Below, piece by piece: positions 1-5,688 of a stretch of DNA of 57,410 nucleotides. The stretch spans positions 1 through 57,410 of the forward strand of contig JACZKP010000088.1 in NCBI GenBank assembly GCA_014860005.1, in the 5' to 3' direction. The notes under the pieces were generated by a model. The model made no database searches. It was not told where the DNA came from and worked only from the letters and a program-made list of their open reading frames with translations. Numbering within the stretch: the stretch's first letter is position 1; each line of letters opens with the position of its first letter. The stretch comes from Verrucomicrobiota bacterium (GTDB lineage: Bacteria; Verrucomicrobiota; Verrucomicrobiae; Limisphaerales; UBA11358). Both the position numbers and the translations under genes were made by a program.

Positions 1-2
1 GC

Positions 3-305
3 GTGCGCGCCGAGGCGTTGCGGAATTTGAAAGGCGGCCTGCGCGCCCTCTATCGCACCCTCGAACTGCCCGGCGCGAATCCGTTGAAGGACGCCCACGC
101 CGCGCTGGACGCCGCCGTCCTCACCGCCTACGGCTTCAGCGTCAAAAAAGATTTGCTCGCCCAACTCCTCGCCCTGAACCAGCAAGTCGCCGCGAAGATT
201 GAAAAGGGCGAACCCGTCACCGCCCCCGGCGTGCCCAAGAACTATCCCGACGCAAAGAACCTGGTGACGGCGGATTGTATCAAACCGGTGGAGGGCAACG
301 CATGA
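3..305 (+). CDS. C-terminal end of a DNA methyltransferase-like protein (partial)
   Basis: The gene enters from the left edge, so only about 100 C-terminal residues are visible and no catalytic motif can be checked. The tail pattern (LDAAVLTAYGF, then a leucine-rich stretch, then a PxNYPDAKxLVTxDCIKP ending) resembles the extreme C terminus of large type IIL/MmeI-like adenine methyltransferases, where a 'LD.AV..AYGW' segment is typical. That identification is from family memory and is moderate. The same tail recurs at 560-643, 1974-2393 and 2654-2731. Its stop codon (TGA 303-305) overlaps the ATG at 302 of the next open frame, an ATGA coupling arrangement. Alternative: a stand-alone tail fragment like the downstream copies. 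Confidence 0.6.
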   Translation: MRAEALRNLKGGLRALYRTLELPGANPLKDAHAALDAAVLTAYGFSVKKDLLAQLLALNQQVAAKIEKGEPVTAPGVPKNYPDAKNLVTADCIKPVEGNA

Positions 306-559
306 ACTCCGTCGTCTCAGAATCCCGAAGGGATTCCAGCCTTCAGCCCAGGGTTGCGAGGCACGAGCTACCCTGGGTCACGCGTTTTATTTTCCCACAA
401 CCCCAACGGGGTTGCATCACCTTCGCAACGGAACGATGCAACCCCGTTGGGGTTGATGATGATTTTGATTCGGATTCCCAGGGTAGTCGCTCCGCTCCAA
501 CCCTGGGCTGGATGCCTCTGCCCCGTTGGGGCAACCAGACCGCACCGCGCGCAACATGC
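306..559. repeat. Palindromic interspersed element, copy I
   Basis: About 250 bp of short nested palindromes: a GGGATTCC-type block near 325, AGCCCAGGGTTG near 346 with its partner AACCCTGGGCT near 509, CCCAACGGGGTTGC near 401 facing GCAACCCCGTTGGGG near 439, and GCCCCGTTGGGGC near 522. The second copy at 2394-2653 has the same blocks in the same order. It sits immediately after a methyltransferase tail stop codon and immediately before another short copy of that tail. A reading frame starting at ATG 302 stays open through the whole element into the second tail (stop 641-643). Such palindromes are commonly dispersed in Verrucomicrobiota genomes; I know of no mobility gene for them. Confidence 0.75.
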
Positions 560-643
560 GTCACGGCCCCCGGCGTGCCCAAGAATTATCCCGACGCGAA
601 GAAGCTGGTGACGGAGGATTGCATAAGGCCAACTGAGCAATGA
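560..643 (+). pseudogene. Short duplicate of the methyltransferase 3' end (tail B)
   Basis: This stretch repeats positions 216-305, encoding VTAPGVPKNYPDAKK and LVTEDCIRP before a TGA at 641-643. It lies at the end of a 113-codon open frame that begins at ATG 302 and reads through palindromic element I, so on paper a small chimeric protein could be made; I do not think it is a functional gene. Its stop overlaps the ATG (640) of the nuclease-like gene by the ATGA pattern. Most simply it is a remnant of a duplication that kept the coupling site in front of the next gene. Confidence 0.6.
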
Positions 644-1977
644 AGCCTCAAATAAAAATCGATAACGTCGTAGTTACGGTCTGGCGACATCTCTCGCGCC
701 AGCGTGCAACAGGCTACAATGTCAAATATCACTGCGACCAGCCAGGTATGCGCGGCGGACATTTTATTCCCCGCCGGTTAGGCCCTTCAGGTGTTTCCCT
801 TGACGTTAAGAGCCAACAATCCGGTTTCGAGCTATGGACCGAGGCCGAGAAACTGGAAGTGTGGCTTGCCGAACCACTCGGCTTGGAAGACATTGCGGTC
901 ATCAACACGACCGCACACTGCATCATTACAAAAGCGGGTGCGACCGTTGCCGCAGAAGTGAAGAGAAAGCCGCTCTCGGAGACGGAGTATCAGACCGTTC
1001 AGCAGGAGCGCCTTATTGCAACAATGTCCCAACAACGAGAAGCCCAAATTCTCGATCCTTCCAAGAACGTCCTGCGAATAAACAGCAAGAACGAACAAGT
1101 GTGGCGGTGCGAATCGCTCACCTCCTTTCCCCCAGTGACTATTCGCCGTGTTCGCTATGCGGACTTGGGAACGCCAGATAGGAATGAACGTACTGTCCAC
1201 GGAAGAACGTCATATTATCTGGAAGTTTTTCTGACCGGACGAGTTCTCGTGTGCTGGACAGATGCGCCGGTCGAAGCGTCCACGGTCTTGGGTATTGACA
1301 CGGTCGCGCAGACGATTCTCCTCACAACAGGCGACAGCATTCACTGCCGGATTACTGATCGAAAACCAACCGACAAGGAACAGGAATTCATTCAACAGGA
1401 GCGATTGATTGATTCGAATTACGCAAGACCCGCCAAATCAGGAAAGCCCAGTCCTGAGTTGGATGAAATGGAGCACTACGAATACATTTTAAAGGTCATC
1501 TCAAACACAGCGCAGGGCATGGAGCGCAGTCCGCGGGCATTCGCACATATGGGTGAGGAAGATTTACGAACACAATTTGTTGTCCAACTGAATGGTCACT
1601 ACGAAGGGCAAGCCACAGGCGAGACGTTTAACTATGAGGGCAAAACTGACATTCTGGTTCGTTTAAAGGGGCGAAACATATTTATCGGCGAATGCAAAAT
1701 CTGGACAGGTGCGGCAGGCTTCAGCGCTACGATTAACCAATTGCTCGGCTACACTGCTCGGTGCGACACGAAGACCGCCATCATCTTGTTTAACCGCAAC
1801 AAAAGTACTACAGCTGTGCTTGCGCAGATTCCTAACCTGGTAAAGCAACACGCTCATTTCAAACGTGAGATAACAAGTTTCAAACACGAAACAGGTTTTC
1901 GATTTGCTTTGCAGCATCGTGACGACAAAAGCCACGAACTGACATTGACAGTGTTGGTTTTCGACGTGCCATCGTGA
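640..1977 (+). CDS. PD-(D/E)XK nuclease-like protein with duplicated N-terminal domain
   Basis: A 445-residue soluble protein. The C-terminal third (about 275-445) has a restriction-endonuclease-fold signature: acidic residues in the GEEDLR helix (305-310), D337 in KTDILV, then E351-x-K353 in the ECKIW strand, giving the D...ExK active-site pattern. The N-terminal part looks internally duplicated: residues 60-126 and 190-257 each end in a KP...E...QQERLI motif, suggesting two copies of a small domain, perhaps for target or nucleotide recognition. No signal peptide or membrane segment. The ATG overlaps the preceding tail stop (ATGA) and its own stop (TGA 1975-1977) overlaps a GTG at 1974, so it sits in a coupled chain. 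Next to methyltransferase remnants, a restriction or defence role is plausible but inferred. Confidence 0.65.
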   Translation: MKPQIKIDNVVVTVWRHLSRQRATGYNVKYHCDQPGMRGGHFIPRRLGPSGVSLDVKSQQSGFELWTEAEKLEVWLAEPLGLEDIAVINTTAHCIITKAGATVAAEVKRKPLSETEYQTVQQERLIATMSQQREAQILDPSKNVLRINSKNEQVWRCESLTSFPPVTIRRVRYADLGTPDRNERTVHGRTSYYLEVFLTGRVLVCWTDAPVEASTVLGIDTVAQTILLTTGDSIHCRITDRKPTDKEQEFIQQERLIDSNYARPAKSGKPSPELDEMEHYEYILKVISNTAQGMERSPRAFAHMGEEDLRTQFVVQLNGHYEGQATGETFNYEGKTDILVRLKGRNIFIGECKIWTGAAGFSATINQLLGYTARCDTKTAIILFNRNKSTTAVLAQIPNLVKQHAHFKREITSFKHETGFRFALQHRDDKSHELTLTVLVFDVPS

Positions 1978-2393
1978 ATTCTGGCGGCATCAATTTTACC
2001 GTGGCTGTCCGTTCCAAGGCATTGCCGAAACTGAAGAGCGGCCTGCGTGCCCTCTACCGCACCCTCGAATGGACTCGCTCGCGCCCGCTCGCTCGGCCCT
2101 CTCGGGCCTTTTGCTTCGCAAAATTCCTTTCGCCGTTTCCCCAAACGGCTCAAGTGCCCGGCGCGAATCCGTTGAAGGACGCCCACGCCGCGCTGGACGC
2201 CGCCGTCCTCACCGCCTACGGCTTCAGCGCCAAGAAGGATTTGCTCGCCCAACTCCTCGCCCTGGACCAGCAAGTCGCCGCGAACATTGAAAAGGCCGAA
2301 CCCGTCACCGCCCCAGGCGTGCCGCTAAATTATCCCGACGCGAAGCAACTGGTGACGGAGGATTGTATCAAGCCTGTGGAAAGCAACGCATGA
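1974..2393 (+). pseudogene. Second long copy of the methyltransferase 3' end (tail C), carrying an insertion
   Basis: From about 1990 this copy aligns with positions 3-305: the LRALYRTLE segment, the GANPLKDAHAALDAAV segment and the PxNYPDAKxLVTEDCIKP ending all recur. An 84-bp stretch (2070-2153, 28 codons) is inserted in frame and is absent from the first copy. The open frame can start at GTG 1974, overlapping the nuclease stop (GTGA), and its TGA (2391-2393) overlaps ATG 2390 (ATGA). It has no catalytic methyltransferase region, so as an enzyme it is a fragment. Whether a 139-residue tail protein is made is unknown. Confidence 0.6.
2070..2153. repeat. 84-bp in-frame palindromic insertion in tail C
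   Basis: Comparison with the equivalent junction in the first tail copy shows 84 extra bases between the RTLE codons and the PGANP codons. The insert is three small hairpins in a row: CGGCCCTCTCGGGCC, TTTTGCTTCGCAAAA and GCCGTTTCCCCAAACGGC. It contains no stop codon in the host frame and keeps the frame exactly. Confidence 0.75.
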
Positions 2394-2653
2394 ACGCACG
2401 CTGCCCAGAATCCCAACGGGATTCCGTCCTCCAGCCCAAGGTTGCCGAGTCGGCGAGGCTACCTTGGGTTGGTCGTCAAAATGGTTTCCTACCCCGAAGG
2501 GGTTGCGTCGCGCATTGGGCGGAAGATTGCCACAACCCCGTTGGGGTAGATGATCGTTTTGGTTCCGGTTCCCAGGGTAGCGCGGCGCCCAACCCTGGGC
2601 TGAACGCCGTTGCCCCGTTGGGGCAATCCAGACAACCCGCGCGTCCAACACCC
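2394..2653. repeat. Palindromic interspersed element, copy II
   Basis: Same block order as the element at 306-559: an AATCCCAACGGGATT hairpin near 2408, AGCCCAAGG with its partner CTTGGGTT, CCCCGAAGGGG near 2492, CAACCCCGTTGGGG near 2532, CCCAGGG and CCCTGGG near 2571-2598, and GCCCCGTTGGGGC near 2611. It follows the tail C stop codon directly and is followed by another short tail. The frame from ATG 2390 stays open to TAA 2729-2731; both this frame and the one through copy I measure 369 bp from their first TTG, showing the two modules are duplicates of one arrangement. Confidence 0.75.
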
Positions 2654-2731
2654 GTGACCGCCCCCGGCGTGCCAAGGAATTATCCCGACGCAAAGAAACT
2701 CGTCACGGAAGATTGTATCAGGCCTGCATAA
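2654..2731 (+). pseudogene. Short duplicate of the methyltransferase 3' end (tail D)
   Basis: Fourth copy of the tail motif (VTAPGVPRNYPDAKK and LVTEDCIRP), ending in TAA at 2729-2731, two bases before the ATG of the next gene. It mirrors tail B in length and in its position after a palindromic element. Considered a duplication remnant rather than a gene. Confidence 0.6.
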
Positions 2732-2733
2732 CC

Positions 2734-3282
2734 ATGAAAGATGAACGCGACGAAAAACTGACGGTCGAGGAAATCAAGGAGCGGTTGCGCTCGGGCTACC
2801 AGTTTTACCCCACACAGCCGGGGTTGAAAGAAGCGGCGCGGGAATTGATCCGGCCGCTGGTGGAAAGCCTGGAGGGCCGGGAGATCGTCTATGAGTGCCG
2901 CGGGCTCAAGTTGATGCGGGTGGACCAGTTGAAGACGGATGCCAATGGTTTCCGGGCCAGGGCCATCACGTTGCATGATTTGGGTTGCCGGATTCCGACG
3001 TTTGCGGAGCGGGTCGTCTTGGAAAAAACCTTCAACGGCCGGCGGCCCACCAAGGAGGAATGGCGGGCGGCGGTGAACACTTTGCCGCCGGACCCCAAAC
3101 CGCTGGACTTTGGCGCGGATTGGGGCTGGCTGCGGTTGCGCGGTTCGGCGATTTCCATGAACATGATCACCGATTGTTTTTACCCCGATCCGGCGGTGGT
3201 GGCGGCCGTCAAAGCCGCCGTGGCGCAAGGCAACATTGGAGAGGTTTCGGCCATCCTGCGGCGCGCTGCCGGCGAGGAGTAG
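2734..3282 (+). CDS. Hypothetical protein, 182 aa
   Basis: Not recognised. A charged N terminus (MKDERDEKLTVEEIKERL) leads into a mixed alpha/beta protein; no signal peptide, membrane helix or familiar motif is seen. Residues 45-120 alternate short hydrophobic strands and charged helices, and the last 25 residues form an alanine-rich helix. The ATG two bases after the tail D stop was chosen; an upstream TTG (2713) would read inside the tail. It occupies the same position relative to a short methyltransferase tail as the nuclease gene at 640, so it may be alternative cargo of the same array. A role in modification or defence is only a guess from context. Confidence 0.6.
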   Translation: MKDERDEKLTVEEIKERLRSGYQFYPTQPGLKEAARELIRPLVESLEGREIVYECRGLKLMRVDQLKTDANGFRARAITLHDLGCRIPTFAERVVLEKTFNGRRPTKEEWRAAVNTLPPDPKPLDFGADWGWLRLRGSAISMNMITDCFYPDPAVVAAVKAAVAQGNIGEVSAILRRAAGEE

Positions 3283-3325
3283 TGACGCCGCCGCAAAACG
3301 GTGACGAAGATTGCATCCACTGCGT

Positions 3326-4324
3326 ATGAACGAATTCGATTGGAACTTCGACGCCGTGCCGGAACCGGAACTGGTCGCCTGTTGTTATTGGGAGTATGCG
3401 CGGGAGTCGGCCTTTATACGGGAAAAGTTGCTGGCCTATCGAAAAAAGTGGTGGTGTCCGGGCGGAGAGCTTAACGACGAGATTCGGAAGTTGTGGGACG
3501 ATGTGGAAAGGATTCAGTCCATCGGGCACGCCGCCGCCGTGTTCATTCGCGGCTGCTGCTACGAGCCGGGGCAGCTTTGGCAGTCGGAGGACCGGGACAA
3601 ACCCAATTATCGTCATCCGCATGCGCCGCCGTTGACCGGAAGTTTTCCAGCGCCGTGGCAATCACTCTCCGAAGCCGAGCGCAAGTTTCGCGCGCACATT
3701 CGAACGGACGTTGAACAATTTGGGATTGTTCCCATCAAGGTTTCGCATTGGGCGTGGGCAAAGGAAATCGCGCGCGAGTGCCAGCAGGCCACGGATGGGC
3801 GGCACGAACAACGAAGATCATGGGAGCGGAGGTATCTGGGTCGCGACAAAAAGGGGAACTTTTTTCAGAAGCCTAATGCACCTATCCCGCCCGAATTTAC
3901 GGAACTTCGCCCTGGAATCCGGTGGGGATCGAAAGAAACTCTGTTGGTTGACATTGCTTGGGAATGTTTCACCAACGACGAAATCGCAACTTATTTCCGC
4001 AAATGGCTGAAACGGGTCCGGCCTCGCGACGTTACCAAACCGGACGACAAAGGCCACAAGCCCGGCGATTGGCGCGCCCATCTCACAAGGCTGGCCGTGA
4101 TGAGGTTGCTGGCCCGCTTTACGCCGTTGGCTATTGTTGACCCGCGACGAGACAAATGCCCGGCGATTTGGAATACGAAACAGTTTTCCCGCCCGAAATG
4201 GCGCGACGTTACAAAATGGCATGACGCGCGGCGTGAAGCCGGAAAGCTGTTTCATTCGTTGTTTCCGTTTCTGCCCAAGGACGAGAAGCCGATGTCGTGG
4301 GAACGGCGAACACCCGGCAAATAA
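3326..4324 (+). CDS. Hypothetical protein, 332 aa (EFDWNF-type)
   Basis: Starts MNEFDWNFDAVP and has an ELVACCYWEYARES segment near residue 17 and tryptophan-rich blocks (KWWCPGG near 45, WSHWAW-like near 137). Similar N termini occur in uncharacterised Verrucomicrobiota proteins from memory, but no function is known. No signal peptide or membrane span. The central part contains conserved-looking charged and aromatic residues, and the segment from about 205 to 275 (ETLLVDIAWECFTNDEIATYF onward) reads as helical. The in-frame ATG at 3311 is possible but 3326 matches the family start. It is followed by a KTSC gene and a Mu Gp27-like gene, suggesting an accessory module of phage or plasmid flavour. 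Confidence 0.65.
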   Translation: MNEFDWNFDAVPEPELVACCYWEYARESAFIREKLLAYRKKWWCPGGELNDEIRKLWDDVERIQSIGHAAAVFIRGCCYEPGQLWQSEDRDKPNYRHPHAPPLTGSFPAPWQSLSEAERKFRAHIRTDVEQFGIVPIKVSHWAWAKEIARECQQATDGRHEQRRSWERRYLGRDKKGNFFQKPNAPIPPEFTELRPGIRWGSKETLLVDIAWECFTNDEIATYFRKWLKRVRPRDVTKPDDKGHKPGDWRAHLTRLAVMRLLARFTPLAIVDPRRDKCPAIWNTKQFSRPKWRDVTKWHDARREAGKLFHSLFPFLPKDEKPMSWERRTPGK

Positions 4325-4407
4325 CGCGGCATTTCCTGACTACCCGGCAAATGCCGTGGTGTTTGCCGGTCTTACCCCGATTCCTTTACCGCTGTTAGTG
4401 TGGCGGT

Positions 4408-4602
4408 GTGATTCTGATACCAGTCAATTCGAGCGCGATCCGCAAGGTGGGCTACAACGGCGCCACGCTGGCCGTTCTTTTTCACACCAGCGCCACACTT
4501 TACAAACATCCCGGTGTGCCACTTTCGGTTTATCTTGGCTTCATGGCTTCATCATCCATGGGCGCTTATTACAACCGCCACATTCGAGGGCGCTACAAAT
4601 GA
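4408..4602 (+). CDS. KTSC domain-containing protein
   Basis: A 64-residue protein starting at GTG 4408. The sequence fits the KTSC domain almost end to end: MILIPVNSSAIRKVGY, a hydrophobic strand (TLAVLFH), Y-hydrophobic-V turns and the closing GAYYNRHIRGRY motif. KTSC proteins are small single-domain proteins of unknown biochemical role, sometimes fused to lysyl-tRNA synthetase-like or phage proteins. It lies between the 332-aa protein and the Gp27-like protein, 83 bp after the former. Confidence 0.8.
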   Translation: MILIPVNSSAIRKVGYNGATLAVLFHTSATLYKHPGVPLSVYLGFMASSSMGAYYNRHIRGRYK

Positions 4603-4837
4603 ACGGCGCAACACCTCACCCTTACGTCTCCGCAATGAAATGTTTCTCCCATCCAACCCTCACCCGGCCTCTGGCCACCCTCTCCCGCTCCCGCAGGCGA
4701 GGGAATGCGTTGCAGGCGGAGAGGGTATTCTTCCCGTTGCCCCTTTCAAGAATCTGCGTCCATCGGTGTTCATCCGTGGTTTTCAATTCACCTCACCCAA
4801 CCCTCTCCCCGTTCGAGGCGGAGAGGGTGTTCACTCC
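4603..4837. repeat. Non-coding spacer with CTCTCCC/GGGAGAGGG-type repeats
   Basis: No gene seen. The spacer carries tracts of the type ACCCTCTCCC...GCAGGCGAGGG (about 4676-4704) and CCCTCTCCCCG...GGCGGAGAGGG (about 4801-4828). These are the same dispersed family found at 33.04-33.2, 39.17-39.2 and 56.95 kb. Confidence 0.55.
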
Positions 4838-5446
4838 ATGAGAAAGATGCGCGACGATTCAACCTGGAACCAACTCACGCCCGAACAGCGCGAGATGCTG
4901 GATAGCTGGTTGTTCGACGAAAACCTGGGTTACGCCAAAACGCTGGAACGGGTCCAGCAGGAGTTCGGCCTGCAAACCACCATCGCCAGCGTGGGCCGGT
5001 TTTATCGTCGCCGGGCGCGGGAACGGCAGATCGAGGAACTGGTGGAGGCGCAGGCGGCGGCCGATGAATTGAATGATCTGCCGGTCAGCGTGGCCGGCTT
5101 GCGGGAAGCGGCGGTCAAGCTGGTGGGCAAGGCCGTTCTGAAGCTCGCCAGCGAGAAACCGGCGGAGTTGGAACAGTTGGCGTCCTTTACCAAGCTGCTG
5201 CTGGCGAGCGAGGACAATGACATCCGGCGGGCGCGGCTGAAGCTGGCAGAAAAGTATTTCGATTATGAAGCCACTGCCGCGGCCCAGAAGGAGTGGCCGC
5301 AATTGCGGGCATATCTGGCCGTGATTGGCGATGACAGCAGCCTGAGCCATGACGAGAAGATGGAGCGGGTTCATGCCATTCTCTTTGGTTGGAAGCGAGA
5401 CGGATGGGGCGTGGAGGGACCGGACGAAGCCACGAACGGGCATTGA
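4838..5446 (+). CDS. Phage Mu Gp27-like (DUF3486-type) protein
   Basis: A 202-residue soluble protein. The N-terminal 70 residues (QLTPEQREMLDSWLFDENLGY, ERVQQEFG, then SVGRFYRRRARER) have the layout of Mu Gp27/DUF3486 proteins: a helix-turn-helix-like region that recognises a small repeated signature and then a long charged helix. The rest is largely helical (EELVEAQAAADELNDLP, AVKLVGKAVLKLAS, TKLLLASEDND). In Mu-like phages the protein lies in the head/packaging region; here no other phage structural gene is present, so it may be domesticated. ATG 4838 was chosen because it gives a compact protein right after a repeat tract; ATG 4847 is an alternative. Confidence 0.55.
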   Translation: MRKMRDDSTWNQLTPEQREMLDSWLFDENLGYAKTLERVQQEFGLQTTIASVGRFYRRRARERQIEELVEAQAAADELNDLPVSVAGLREAAVKLVGKAVLKLASEKPAELEQLASFTKLLLASEDNDIRRARLKLAEKYFDYEATAAAQKEWPQLRAYLAVIGDDSSLSHDEKMERVHAILFGWKRDGWGVEGPDEATNGH

Positions 5447-5532
5447 ATGAAACATTGTTCGCTTAAACTCGCATCTGTCCGCCTGGGTTCGCTTAACACG
5501 AGCGAAAACCCACTATGCGGATCTGACCCAAG

Positions 5533-5562
5533 TCCCACGGTAGGGATACACCCCATGGCGCA
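5533..5562 (+). repeat. Dispersed repeat with GGTAGGGATACACCCCAT core, copy 1
   Basis: An 18-bp core (GGTAGGGATACACCCCAT) followed by G/A-GCGC. The same core in the same orientation lies at 8041-8057, so the pair brackets the sugar dehydrogenase gene. Confidence 0.6.
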
Positions 5563-5688
5563 ACGCCAGAAAAGGGCGCAGCCTGTGACTTCCGCGAAGA
5601 CATCCAAATCGTTCAGGATTGTGGCTTGCGAGCCAGCGCGGATCTGAACCTGGCCGAAGCAAGAGCCAACTAAACAAGAATTACGATT

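Noticed and set aside
3..2731. Possible integron with attC sites
   Set aside because: The palindromic elements lack an attC core (GTTRRRY-type) that I can recognise, and no integrase is present; only the general cassette-like layout is similar.
4134..4841. A 235-aa plus-strand open frame between the 332-aa protein and the Gp27-like gene
   Set aside because: It runs through repeats and overlaps two better genes in other frames (332-aa protein end and KTSC).
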